Positions 32,772 to 40,855 are shown, numbered from the stretch's first letter. The stretch is DNA of 49,496 nucleotides from Saprospiraceae bacterium (GCA_022841745.1 JALHQW010000053.1:1-49496), one strand, 5' to 3'. Made by a program: numbers and translations. Notes: generated by a model not told the origin, from the letters alone.

Positions 32772-35236
32772 TTTGTAAAAGTTATGATAAACTCAATGCC
32801 ATTGTGCACTTGATTATTTACGGCAATGTCGGATTTCATTTCATCAAACAAAATTCGCTTGACATGGTACATTCCAAGCCCTGATCCCCTTGTAGTTGTA
32901 AATCCACGCTGAAAAATTTCGTTAGGATCGCTGATTTTTGAATCCAAACCGAGTCCATCATCTGAATAGACCATTTTCAGGCACTCGTTCTCCTGCTCAA
33001 AATTAATGGTGACATTCTTGGCTCCTTTCTTACGAGAGTTGGATATCAAATTGTCAAGGATAATCGTCAAATTGATAGGCTTAAACTTCCTTACAAACTC
33101 AAAATTCACCTTACCCACATTGATTACAACTTCTTTACCAATATGCTGGGTCAATATTGTGTAGATATAGTTGCGGATAAATGCGACAATGTCAGACTCA
33201 GTATCCAACGTGGCTGCCATGAAATTTGCCTTGGTGGTGTACTGTACCACGGAAAGAATTTTTTCAGTGGCCAAAGAAATTCGTTCTATATAAGGTGCGG
33301 CCTCTGAAGCGGTAGTGTTTACGCTTTTTCTAAACAAGTTTTGAAGGTTAAGCAGGGTGGTTTTGATAGTATTAGCATCTATGCCAATCTGATGGTTTAG
33401 GTTGAGTACATCTGCAATTTCTAATGTAGAAACCGATTCCAAAAACCGAACTTGACTTTCCTTTTGCTTCCTGCGTTGCTGTTCCAATGTAGCACGTTCC
33501 CGTGCTTCTCTGGCCTCCTCCTCCGCTTTCAACCGCATAAATTCTGCTTCCTGAGCTTTGAGCTCCGCCTCTCGCCTTTTTACATCCGCTTCTTTGGCTG
33601 CTTGTTCTGCTTCGTGTCGCTTTTGTTCTTCTATGCGCGCTTTTTCTTCTGCTTCATGCCGTTTTCGCTCCTCTTCCATTTTTTGCCTTTCTGCTTCTTC
33701 TTTTTCCCGTAGCAAAGTGAGGTAGCGTTGCTTGGCTACGATTACCTGTTCCTCAAAATCCTTTTGCCCAGTTTTCTTTGCAATATCTATTAAATTGTCA
33801 AAATCTTCATCTGATTGATTTTCTAGGGTCTCATTAAATATGTCTATCAACTCCTTTCCGAATTCAAGCAGTTCTATCTCTTTACTTCCAGCAAGCCTTG
33901 AAATGAGACTAATAATTTGTTTCTTTGAAGCAGTGTCAACAATTTCCTCTTTATCGCCACTACGTTCTTGTATTTTCCACAAAATTGGTGATACATAGCG
34001 TTCCAATTTTTTAAGAGTCTCAAAGAAAAAGCCCTCCATTTCTCTGCGTCCTTCTGTTTCTTTTAAGCCTCCATCACGACTAGACTTTTCCTGAAACTGT
34101 TCGATGGAATTTCCCCATAATTCTATCCTACCAATTACTTCTCGTGTTCCCAAATATCTTGCATAGCCTTGGACTTTGCGTTTGTCTAATTCAAGTGGAT
34201 CGTATTTAACCTCGCCAAATGGATAAACTCGAAAACCATTATTGAATAGAAAAATATGTCCAAAATTAACAGAGTCAACGCCCATCCCCCTTTTGAAATT
34301 ATTTTTTGCAGATTGGTTCAGGTAAAATATGATGATTTTTGCGTTTTTGAGATGCTGGTAATCATTTTTTTCTTGAATCTTATAAACTAATTGTCCTCTA
34401 TCAAAAAGAATTGTAATAATCTTATCATTACTAATAATTGTTTGAATTTGGGTGGTTTTAATGTCCAGAGTCTCAAAAACAAAATTTTTGACCGAACCAT
34501 TTATCCGTTCGCGCTCTTGCCTATTTGTATCAGCTCTCTTTTCCGCTTCGCAAATGATTTCAATGTCAAACCTTCGATCATTTGAGTTTTCCCCAACTGG
34601 GTTTATTAACTTTTCTAAACTTTTTTTGAGATCCAATATCTCCTTTTGGCCCCATTTGGCACGTAGCGATGTAATCTCCAAGATAAGTCCATGTTCAAAC
34701 CCCTCAAAAGGTGAAGATTGCAGTTCTTGGTGTTCAATCACAATATCTTGAAAAAGTCGTTCTGCCTTTTCCTCGAACTCGTTCCAATCAAATATCAAGC
34801 GGTGAATACTATCATTTTCAGCAATTTTTTTGGTGGTCAGTGTCAACTTTGCCCCCAATTTGTCCGTTGAAAAACGACCGATACCTTTGGCTCCTGCATA
34901 ATATTGCTGTTTTGGGCGGATTTTATCTCGATAGTCTATGTATTGTTTCCCTTCAGCTTGCTCATCATCTTCGTTTCCCTCTTTTTTGGCAGAATAGGCC
35001 AAAAACAGCCATTTATTTAATAAGTCCGTTTTACTCATCCCTTTCCCATCATCCCAAATAGTAATTTTATCCTCCTCAAATATGATTTTAACTTTCAAAG
35101 CGCGTGCGTCAAACGAATTTTTGACTAGCTCGAACATGGCAATCCTGTCGTCGGCGATAAGGTCTTTGCCGACAATATTTTTCAATTGGGAACTAACCCG
35201 GAACTTGAACTCGCTTGTGTCGTTATTTTGAGCCAT
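32768..35236 (-). CDS. Double-GHKL ATPase: MORC/Hsp90-like N-domain, coiled coil, histidine-kinase-like C-domain
   Basis: The protein has 822 residues. The N-terminal GHKL ATPase (about 1-210) has ELVKNSFDA at 36-44, WDDGKGM near 61-67 and GAKGIGRFSTDKLG near 115-128, as in MORC/MutL/Hsp90-type proteins. A middle region (about 220-490) is followed by a coiled coil (about 500-600, very Glu/Lys/Arg-rich). A DHp-like helix follows with NLNHQIG (His615 a candidate phospho-acceptor). A second GHKL domain (about 690-822) has ILDNLISNS, DDGLGLD, FQRGFTT and GSGLGMYHV, as in histidine kinases. It overlaps the methyltransferase gene by 14 bp and the receiver gene by 4 bp. It has no membrane segment. 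It is probably a cytoplasmic sensor kinase of the receiver protein. Confidence 0.85.
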   Translation of the reverse strand: MAQNNDTSEFKFRVSSQLKNIVGKDLIADDRIAMFELVKNSFDARALKVKIIFEEDKITIWDDGKGMSKTDLLNKWLFLAYSAKKEGNEDDEQAEGKQYIDYRDKIRPKQQYYAGAKGIGRFSTDKLGAKLTLTTKKIAENDSIHRLIFDWNEFEEKAERLFQDIVIEHQELQSSPFEGFEHGLILEITSLRAKWGQKEILDLKKSLEKLINPVGENSNDRRFDIEIICEAEKRADTNRQERERINGSVKNFVFETLDIKTTQIQTIISNDKIITILFDRGQLVYKIQEKNDYQHLKNAKIIIFYLNQSAKNNFKRGMGVDSVNFGHIFLFNNGFRVYPFGEVKYDPLELDKRKVQGYARYLGTREVIGRIELWGNSIEQFQEKSSRDGGLKETEGRREMEGFFFETLKKLERYVSPILWKIQERSGDKEEIVDTASKKQIISLISRLAGSKEIELLEFGKELIDIFNETLENQSDEDFDNLIDIAKKTGQKDFEEQVIVAKQRYLTLLREKEEAERQKMEEERKRHEAEEKARIEEQKRHEAEQAAKEADVKRREAELKAQEAEFMRLKAEEEAREARERATLEQQRRKQKESQVRFLESVSTLEIADVLNLNHQIGIDANTIKTTLLNLQNLFRKSVNTTASEAAPYIERISLATEKILSVVQYTTKANFMAATLDTESDIVAFIRNYIYTILTQHIGKEVVINVGKVNFEFVRKFKPINLTIILDNLISNSRKKGAKNVTINFEQENECLKMVYSDDGLGLDSKISDPNEIFQRGFTTTRGSGLGMYHVKRILFDEMKSDIAVNNQVHNGIEFIITFTK

Positions 35237-36782
35237 TCCGTTTTAACATGTTTATTGCGTTGACGATTCCTTCGCCCAATGCTTTTGCCATTAAGGGAGG
35301 TACTGCATTGCCCACCTGTGTGTATTGTGGAACTTCGTAGGCACGTTGCTTGCCACCAGTTGTAACTTTGGATTTGAACACAAACCAATCTGGGAAGGAT
35401 TGTATTCTTGCTGCTTCACGTACGCTTAGAGTTCTTGGATGCTTGGGGTCATAGTGGCAAACCTCATCAGGGATGGTCATTTGTGCAGGAGAAGGCATGT
35501 CTGCGATAAGTGCTCTTTGGCTATGCTTTGACGTGCGTACGGACTCAATCAACGTATCCAACTGCAAAGCATTTGGGACGAAATAGCGAGGCAAAACTGA
35601 GGAAAGAGCCTGAACAACTTTTGTATGATCATCGGTGCTAATTGGGGATCCAAAAATCAAATCAAAAGCCTTTAACCTCATTCCATTGTGTAGTTTATTT
35701 ATAGCTTGGTAAATGGAGAACCTTTGCTTTACCCTATCGCAATGCCGTCTAATTTCTTGATTTTCCAAAGGGGTGTTTTTAACTTTGAAAACAGATTTAA
35801 GATAATGTAAATATGGAGACGATAAATTCGGTGTTATTAAATCATGTATGGCATCTTTTGCAGTGAAAAAATCTTGTTTATTCGTGATTTTTGGCAACAA
35901 GATGCCATCAAACCAATGTTTGTAATGCTCATTATCTATCCTTATCAGTTGGAGTTTTTCGGTTGGTACAGCATCTAGGTCGTGCAAATTTTCTTGGACA
36001 CTTTCGAAAAAGGAAAAAGCATCTGACAAATAAGGTAGTTTGATAGTTTGCATCAATTGCATAGCTACATCCTGTCTAATGGCAATCATAACAAACCTTA
36101 CTCGACTTTGTGGAACGCCGAAGTATTTTGCGTTTACCATTGTGCAGACAGGTACATAGCCCTGTACTGAAAACGCTTTGGCTACTTCCTGCCAAGCGTG
36201 GTAATGTTTACCATTTTCTTTGAATGGCGAAACGATACCCCTCACATTTTCTAACAATACGAATTTGGGTTTTATCAACCCGGCAAACCCGGCAAAGGTT
36301 AATGGTAAATTGTTTTTTTCATTTGTCTTCTCCCTTCTACCTGCCATACTAAAACTTTGACATGGAGGCCCCCCCGAGACTAAATCAACGTCACTTTTAC
36401 GAATATTTTCAGCAATCTTATTGTTTGACTTTAGGAAATCTAGTAAGTCATCTATGTTTCCTATCAAGAGTTTTCCTTTCAATTCTGTTGATATATTTAA
36501 ATCAGAAACAGTCTTTTTATGCTTCTCGATCAAGTTTTCCTTAAGCCGGGATTTAATATCATTCGCAGGATACTTACTTTTAACCCAAAGTGTCTTTTCT
36601 GCCAATTCACCGTCATCTGCTTTCTTAGCAAGATCTTCGTTCAAGATGTTGAAAGCAAAAGTTTCTCCTGCCATCGGAGATATTTCGTTTGCAAACACCA
36701 ATTCAAATCCCGCGGCTTCAAGACCCAATGCCATTCCTCCACATCCGGCAAACAGTTCAATATGTCTCAATTTATCGCTCAT
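35223..36782 (-). CDS. DNA (cytosine-5) methyltransferase, first gene of the GHKL-receiver operon
   Basis: The 519-residue protein has C5-methyltransferase motifs. They are I HIELFAGCGG (about 7-16), IV SGGPPCQSFSMAG with the catalytic Cys141, VI VLLENVRGIV, VIII FGVPQSRVRFV, IX LSVREAARIQSFPD and X YTQVGNAVPPLMAKA. The region between VIII and IX is long (about 220 residues) and forms a large target-recognition domain unlike that of the 30254 enzyme. No restriction nuclease is encoded with it; the next genes are the GHKL and receiver proteins. It may mark self DNA for that system. A good -7 box (TACATTTG) precedes it. Its AT-rich codon use differs from flanking core genes. Confidence 0.9.
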   Translation of the reverse strand: MSDKLRHIELFAGCGGMALGLEAAGFELVFANEISPMAGETFAFNILNEDLAKKADDGELAEKTLWVKSKYPANDIKSRLKENLIEKHKKTVSDLNISTELKGKLLIGNIDDLLDFLKSNNKIAENIRKSDVDLVSGGPPCQSFSMAGRREKTNEKNNLPLTFAGFAGLIKPKFVLLENVRGIVSPFKENGKHYHAWQEVAKAFSVQGYVPVCTMVNAKYFGVPQSRVRFVMIAIRQDVAMQLMQTIKLPYLSDAFSFFESVQENLHDLDAVPTEKLQLIRIDNEHYKHWFDGILLPKITNKQDFFTAKDAIHDLITPNLSSPYLHYLKSVFKVKNTPLENQEIRRHCDRVKQRFSIYQAINKLHNGMRLKAFDLIFGSPISTDDHTKVVQALSSVLPRYFVPNALQLDTLIESVRTSKHSQRALIADMPSPAQMTIPDEVCHYDPKHPRTLSVREAARIQSFPDWFVFKSKVTTGGKQRAYEVPQYTQVGNAVPPLMAKALGEGIVNAINMLKRNGSK

Positions 36783-36799
36783 ACAAAAATTCTAGGACG

Positions 36800-36807
36800 C
36801 AAATGTA
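36800..36807 (-). promoter_or_regulatory. Promoter -7 box (TACATTTG) of the methyltransferase-GHKL-receiver operon
   Basis: A perfect TAnnTTTG on the minus strand 17 bp before the ATG at 36782. TTTTTG at 36836-36831 could be the -33 element, with a 23-bp gap. Confidence 0.55.
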
Positions 36808-36847
36808 GAAAAACACTGGTTCTAGTTTATCAAAAAGTACGTTGTGA

Positions 36848-36976
36848 TTACTGATAGATATCCTCAAACCAATCGGCCACGGCCAACAGCATCACGGGCT
36901 TGTGCGGGGCTTTGCCGCCCTGCCAAGGTGCTCTTTTGATGGTAGCCAGCTTTGTAAGGAAATCTTGCACGCTCAT
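36848..36976 (-). pseudogene. N-terminal remnant of an HNH-type restriction endonuclease
   Basis: An ATG at 36976 opens a 42-codon frame: MSVQDFLTKLATIKRAPWQG, then GKAPHKPVMLLAV and ADWFEDIYQ before a TAA. The GKAPHKPVMLLAV block is the conserved start of a family of HNH restriction endonucleases (sulfur-binding/HNH type) that are usually over 250 residues. The rest of the gene is absent; the sequence after the stop is unrelated and leads into the promoter of the methyltransferase operon. I read it as a truncated relic left by insertion or deletion. Confidence 0.55.
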
Positions 36977-37211
36977 TGCCTGGGCTGTGTTGGTTTCTTT
37001 GCAGTTTTCTCCAGTATGTGCGTCCGGTGTTTTTATAAGTAGGTCTGCGTAAACAATGCGCCCGCAAGAAACGAAGGGGATTTGAGATTACAAAATTTTG
37101 GCAAGGGAAAATGAAAAAGGTATGGAGGTATGGAGGTATGGAGGTATGGAGGTATGATAGCTTCCAAATCATCCCTCACCCCTCATTCCTTTTACCGCAT
37201 AGGTATTCTTC
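36977..37211. other. Intergenic with a GGAGGTATG word repeat
   Basis: The only structure is four to five tandem GGAGGTATG words at 37119-37156. The same word appears in the receptor leader at about 18540-18572. No gene is recognised. Confidence 0.6.
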
Positions 37212-37313
37212 CTAAGTTCTTTGTCCAATACCTCCTTTAGTTCTTAAATTGTCAAACAGGCAACAGGCGGAAACAATTTGCAGCAGGCAATTGGTGTCCA
37301 ATACGATGGTCAT
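37212..37313 (-). pseudogene. Truncated PIN-domain toxin
   Basis: The ATG at 37313 overlaps the antitoxin stop (ATGA), as in intact pairs. The product starts MTIVLDTNCLLQIVS, the conserved first strand and Asp of PIN-domain RNases, then diverges and stops after 33 residues. The usual toxin has about 130-140 residues, so nearly all catalytic acids are missing. The downstream text in another frame (LKEVLDKELRKNTYAVKGMR) looks like the end of a different gene, so a recombination event probably removed the middle. Confidence 0.6.
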
Positions 37314-37555
37314 GGCTTATAAGCTGTACGCTTAGGGTGTGTTGTCTGCAAGCGGTCAAGGTCGGCTTGGGTAATGGGTTTGGAGGCTTGTAGCTTCTCC
37401 AATTCTAGCTGTACGAGGTTATCGTAAAACTCCACCAGTAGGCGGTTCAATTCCTTCATTGCCTCCGGTGGTACTTCACGAGAGAATATTTTCAGGAGCA
37501 TCAATTGTGCTTCGTTCAATTTCGGCTGTGTCGCTTGTGCTTCCATTATCATCAT
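37310..37555 (-). CDS. Antitoxin of a PIN-type toxin-antitoxin pair
   Basis: The protein has about 81 residues. The helical segment KLNEAQLMLLKIFSREVP is followed by EAMKELNRLLVEFYDNLVQL. The tail SKPITQADLDRLQTTHPKRT resembles antitoxins that precede PIN toxins in Bacteroidota. Such proteins bind and inhibit the toxin through the C-terminal tail. Its stop overlaps the start of the truncated PIN gene by 4 bp. With the toxin gone it is an orphan antitoxin. Several ATGs (37555, 37552, 37546) compete for the start. A -7 box, TATTTTTG, lies just upstream. Confidence 0.7.
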   Translation of the reverse strand: MMIMEAQATQPKLNEAQLMLLKIFSREVPPEAMKELNRLLVEFYDNLVQLELEKLQASKPITQADLDRLQTTHPKRTAYKP

Positions 37556-37561
37556 TTTGGA

Positions 37562-37569
37562 CAAAAATA
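37562..37569 (-). promoter_or_regulatory. Candidate -7 box (TATTTTTG) of the orphan antitoxin
   Basis: A TAnnTTTG match on the minus strand 6 bp before the ATG at 37555 (15 bp before 37546). The same octamer precedes the DUF433 antitoxin at 42322-42329. Confidence 0.4.
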
Positions 37570-37645
37570 CGGCAGTCTTCGGACAGCATCCTAAAAATTT
37601 GAAGCTAAACTGTCTCGAGTTTTGAAAATCTGTCCGGCCTGGTCA

Positions 37646-37718
37646 GGTGATTCGTGATTCGTGATTCGTGATTCGTGGCCCCCAATCACGAATCACCAAT
37701 CACGAGTCACGAATCACC
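37646..37718. repeat. Palindrome built of 9-bp GTGATTCGT words
   Basis: Four tandem GTGATTCGT-type words (37648-37677) face inverted ACGAATCAC-type words (37684-37718), giving a hairpin of about 30 bp with GCCCCC in the loop. It lies directly after the stop of the barrel gene at 37724 and may end its transcript. Confidence 0.8.
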
Positions 37719-37723
37719 ACCCC

Positions 37724-38371
37724 CTACCACCGATATTCCACGCCGAGGGCGAAGGCGGCGAGGCTGGCGTCGGCGAAGAATTCCCTGAACCAGACATCGG
37801 CATCGTATTCATACACCAATTTTCCGGTGCGCAGCCCGAACTGGCCGAACTTTGCCAAGAGGCCAAAGTGCTGGGACAGTTGGTAGGTGACACCGGGCGA
37901 TACTTTCAGGCTGGCTTGTCTGACATGGTACACCGCTTCACGGTCATCGTCATCTTCCCTCCTGGAATTAACGGTCAGGTGGGCACCCAGCGAGGGTTCA
38001 AGGAAAAAGCGGAAGGCTTTCTCCGGCGTCAGGAAATGGCGGGTGAACACGCCCACGCTGTAGGTGCGGTCGTAGGTCTTTAGATTTACCCCAATATCTT
38101 GTGCCTCGTATAAGGTGAAGACGCTTTGGTACCCCAGTCGCAGGCCAAACAGCGTGTTCCGTTTGATTTTCCACGCCAAATAGGGCTGCATATCGAGGAT
38201 TCGGTTAGGTGAGCCGTAGTAAATATCAATCGGCGGGTTGTCAATGCTGGCCCCGCCTGATTTTCGTAAGCTAATGCTGAAATGACCGCCCGCCACGTTG
38301 CGCAAGCTAAAGTCCTCCTGCGCCAGCAGGCTTGCAAATGGGAGGAATAGTAGGAAGAGGATGGATTTCAT
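37724..38371 (-). CDS. Outer-membrane beta-barrel protein, paralogue A
   Basis: The 215-residue protein has a signal peptide (ILFLLFLPFASLLAQ) that places the start at 38371; the in-frame extension upstream is made of 9-bp repeats. The mature chain is a series of amphipathic strands (NTLFGLRLGYQSVFTLYEA, YSVGVFTRHFLTPEKAFRFF) and ends in ALGVEYRW with a terminal aromatic, as outer-membrane barrels do. It resembles the neighbouring gene product in length, strand order and the FLEPS/FLEPG and LLAKFG/VLAKFG motifs, so the two are tandem paralogues. The function of this small-barrel family is unknown. Confidence 0.8.
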   Translation of the reverse strand: MKSILFLLFLPFASLLAQEDFSLRNVAGGHFSISLRKSGGASIDNPPIDIYYGSPNRILDMQPYLAWKIKRNTLFGLRLGYQSVFTLYEAQDIGVNLKTYDRTYSVGVFTRHFLTPEKAFRFFLEPSLGAHLTVNSRREDDDDREAVYHVRQASLKVSPGVTYQLSQHFGLLAKFGQFGLRTGKLVYEYDADVWFREFFADASLAAFALGVEYRW

Positions 38372-38474
38372 GTGATTGGTGATTGGTGATTGGTGATTGG
38401 TGATTGGTGATTGGTGATTCGTGATTCGTGATTCGTGATTGGTGATTCGCAACTCGTAACTCGCAACTCAAAAC
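38372..38474. repeat. 9-bp tandem repeat (GTGATTGGT) and AACTCGTAACTCGC words in the leader
   Basis: About ten copies of GTGATTGGT/GTGATTCGT run from the ATG of the gene at 38371 back toward the stop of the next gene. ACTCG words follow. The tract therefore forms the 5' leader of paralogue A. Confidence 0.85.
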
Positions 38475-39112
38475 CTCACTTCGGCTCCGACGGTCAGGGT
38501 TTCGGCGTTCATTTGCAGGTCGAATTGGCTGGTGTTTTCGGGTTCGCTGGATTCCTCGTATTTGAACTTCCCGGTCACGTAGCGCAGGTTGCCGAATTTG
38601 GCCAAGACACGGAAATGCTTGCTCACCGACCAGCTGATGCCGGGCGTCGCATAGAAGGACAGCTCTTTGGCTTCTTTTATTGGCAGTGGTCCAAATGGTG
38701 GGACATTGATGTGATTTCGATTGAACCAAGCGTACCGGATGCCGGGTTCGAGGAAGAAGCGGAGCGGCTTGCCCTCCATGAAAGAGCGCCTCGCCAATGC
38801 GCCGACGGAATAAGAATTGTATTTGTTCACTATCTTTTCAGGTACTGCGCCGAGAATGGTGGTATTGAAATGCCGGAGATTGACGCCGCCTTGCAGCCCG
38901 AACAGCCAGCGTTCATTGGCTTGCAGCGCAATATAAGGGATAATGCTGACGGTGGTGGAGGTGGTGTGCCATTGTTCACCACCATCCTGTAAATAGGATT
39001 GGCTATGGGCGTACATGCTGAAGTTGCCGCCCAGGACGACCCGCATGGTGGATTCCTGCGCTGTGGCGATGCCGCAGAGGAGCATGAAAAAGTAAAAGAT
39101 GGTGTTTCGCAT
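38468..39112 (-). CDS. Outer-membrane beta-barrel protein, paralogue B
   Basis: The 214-residue protein has a signal peptide ending CGIATAQ, which selects the ATG at 39112 over an upstream one. The mature part is all amphipathic strands (MRVVLGGNFSMYAHSQSY, WLFGLQGGVNLRHFN, FLEPGIRYAW) and ends TVGAEVRF with the terminal Phe needed by the BAM machinery. It is a paralogue of the gene at 37724 and lies upstream of it on the same strand, the two separated by a short-word repeat tract. They may be co-transcribed. No ligand or enzymatic motif is visible. Confidence 0.8.
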   Translation of the reverse strand: MRNTIFYFFMLLCGIATAQESTMRVVLGGNFSMYAHSQSYLQDGGEQWHTTSTTVSIIPYIALQANERWLFGLQGGVNLRHFNTTILGAVPEKIVNKYNSYSVGALARRSFMEGKPLRFFLEPGIRYAWFNRNHINVPPFGPLPIKEAKELSFYATPGISWSVSKHFRVLAKFGNLRYVTGKFKYEESSEPENTSQFDLQMNAETLTVGAEVRF

Positions 39113-39195
39113 GAGGAAGCGGTTTGTTCTTGATAACGGATTGACCACAAAGTAAAAGATAATTACAAGTACCTTTAACGGAAATTCAATCCAAT

Positions 39196-39858
39196 ATGAA
39201 ATATAGCCATTGCTTGCCCCTCGTGTTTTCCCTGCTCATCGGCTGTTCCCAGCCCGAGCAAGGGCAGCCAACCCCAGCTACAAAAGAAGTTGCATTGGCG
39301 GCGGAAGCACCCTTTGCGTTCAGGGATGGCGACCTCATCTTCCATACCTCCTTGTCGGACCAGAGCAAGGCCATACAGTTGGCCACCAAATCGCCGTACA
39401 GCCATTGCGGGATCGTTTTTCAGCAGGATGGGAAAATGCAGGTCTTCGAGGCCATCGAGCCAGTGACGGTCACGCCCATCGAGCAATGGATAGCCTGTGG
39501 GGAAAAAGGTCGCTATGTGGTCAGGCGTTTGAGGGAGGCGGAACAGGTGCTTAGCCCCCAAGTTCTGGAAAAAATGAGGGCGGAAGGCAGCAAGCACATC
39601 GGCAAGCACTACGACGCTGCTTTTGGATGGGGCGACGACCGGATTTATTGTTCGGAGCTGATTTGGAAGGTCTATAAAGCTGCCACGGGGCTGGAAATTG
39701 GCAAGCAGGAGCGATTGCGGGATTTCGATTTGAGCAGCCCCACCGTCCGGCAATTGATGTCCGAGCGCTATGGCAACGATATACCGATGGACGAACAGGT
39801 GATTGCGCCAAAAGCCGTTTTTGAGAGCGATTTATTGGTGACAGTTTTTCCAAATTGA
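39196..39858 (+). CDS. YiiX/YebB-like permuted papain-fold lipoprotein (NlpC/P60 superfamily)
   Basis: The 220-residue protein has a lipoprotein signal with lipobox LLIGC (Cys about residue 17). The catalytic domain begins FRDGDLIFHTS. It has the His in SPYSHCGIVF (about residue 71) and, later in the chain, the Cys in RIYCSELIWKVYKAA (about residue 153). This circularly permuted order is typical of YiiX-like members of the NlpC/P60 superfamily. They are thought to hydrolyse amide or ester bonds of lipids or peptides. It should face the periplasm, anchored by lipid. A TACCTTTA box 17 bp before the ATG is a possible promoter element. It is monocistronic. Confidence 0.85.
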   Translation: MKYSHCLPLVFSLLIGCSQPEQGQPTPATKEVALAAEAPFAFRDGDLIFHTSLSDQSKAIQLATKSPYSHCGIVFQQDGKMQVFEAIEPVTVTPIEQWIACGEKGRYVVRRLREAEQVLSPQVLEKMRAEGSKHIGKHYDAAFGWGDDRIYCSELIWKVYKAATGLEIGKQERLRDFDLSSPTVRQLMSERYGNDIPMDEQVIAPKAVFESDLLVTVFPN

Positions 39859-40076
39859 TTGCGCCGGTTTGTCATGGCCTTCAGGCCGACAGTTCCTGGC
39901 CCGGCTTGTACGGTTTGGCAACTGCGAATCGGCTCCTGAAAATGCGGCCCGAAGCCAAGGTCATCGCCCTCTCCATGCACGGCGATTGATGGACGCCCAT
40001 TTATCTTGGAGCTAATTTTGCATGTAAAAAATCAGCAATGCTTTATTGCCAACTCGTTCATTTTTTTCTGTTGAAC

Positions 40077-40284
40077 ATGTCCATCCAACGCATTTCAAAA
40101 ACCGTACTGCTGCTGCTCCTTGCAGCCACCAGCTTATTTTCCAAAAAAAAAGGCACTGGATTCACCTTAGAAGCTGATTTTGCCCAACGAGGTATGATTC
40201 AGCCTACATGCGGTGGTATTTGAAGTAATTGGCGGGAAGACCATGACGTTGGTATCGCTGGTGGTGGAGCTAACGAACGATTGA
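40077..40284 (+). pseudogene. Possible decayed short exported protein
   Basis: An ATG at 40077 opens SIQRISKTVLLLLLAATSLF, a signal-peptide-like start, but the frame stops at 40223 after a short unrecognised segment. A neighbouring frame continues with VVFEVIGGKTMTLVSLVVEL to a stop at 40284, as if one base was lost near 40210. The rest of this 470-bp gap (39859-40332) holds no recognisable gene. The reading as a decayed gene is weak; it could also be two chance frames. Confidence 0.25.
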
Positions 40285-40332
40285 TGATAAATTATGGCGT
40301 TAATTTTCAAACCATTCTCAATGCAATTTCAA

Positions 40333-40842
40333 ATGAAACAAACCATTCAATCCATTTTACTTTTGGCATGCGTGGCAACGGCCATGCTGTTGGGTACGGG
40401 CTGCCCCGTCGGCCTCGAATACCCGCTCGGCGATGTTGGCAAGGAAAAAATTGACAAGCGGCTGCTCGGCACTTGGGTCGTCCAAACGGCGGATGCCGAA
40501 ATGAAAAAACTGACCGTCACCAAAAAGGACGACCACACCTACCGGGTGCAGGTGCTGGAGCGGGGCGAGATGTACGCCATGGAGACCGATTGGTTCGATG
40601 CCTGGGTGACCAAGTTCGAGGGGCAAACCTTCGTCATTGGCAAGCCCGATGACGAGAACGACCAGAAGTTCTACCACTACCACTATGCCATTGAAGGCGG
40701 CAAATTGGTCACGCACGACATGAGCCTGCTTGTGGGCGGCATGGACGCTGTAACTAGCCAGGAAGCGCTACAAAAAGAGGTGGCTGCCTCAATGGGGAAA
40801 CCTGAATTTCTGTCGTCCCGGTTGGAGTACGTTAAACAATAG
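40333..40842 (+). CDS. Lipoprotein of unknown function
   Basis: The 169-residue protein has a lipoprotein signal (SILLLACVATAMLLGTGC, Cys about residue 24). After DKRLLGTWVVQTADAEMKK comes a run of short beta strands (LTVTKKDDHTYRVQVLERGE, FEGQTFVIGKPDDENDQKF) suggestive of a small lipocalin-like or beta-sandwich domain. The opening LLGTWV is common in Bacteroidota lipoproteins of this size. No active-site motif is seen. The next gene begins 13 bp after its stop on the same strand, so the two are probably an operon. The start at 40333 is chosen because it fits the signal peptide. Confidence 0.72.
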   Translation: MKQTIQSILLLACVATAMLLGTGCPVGLEYPLGDVGKEKIDKRLLGTWVVQTADAEMKKLTVTKKDDHTYRVQVLERGEMYAMETDWFDAWVTKFEGQTFVIGKPDDENDQKFYHYHYAIEGGKLVTHDMSLLVGGMDAVTSQEALQKEVAASMGKPEFLSSRLEYVKQ

Positions 40843-40855
40843 CCAACTTTTCAAA

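Noticed and set aside
35223-36782. Methyltransferase of an ordinary type II restriction-modification system
   Set aside because: No nuclease gene is linked; the overlapping genes encode GHKL and receiver proteins, and the nearby HNH frame is only a 42-codon remnant.
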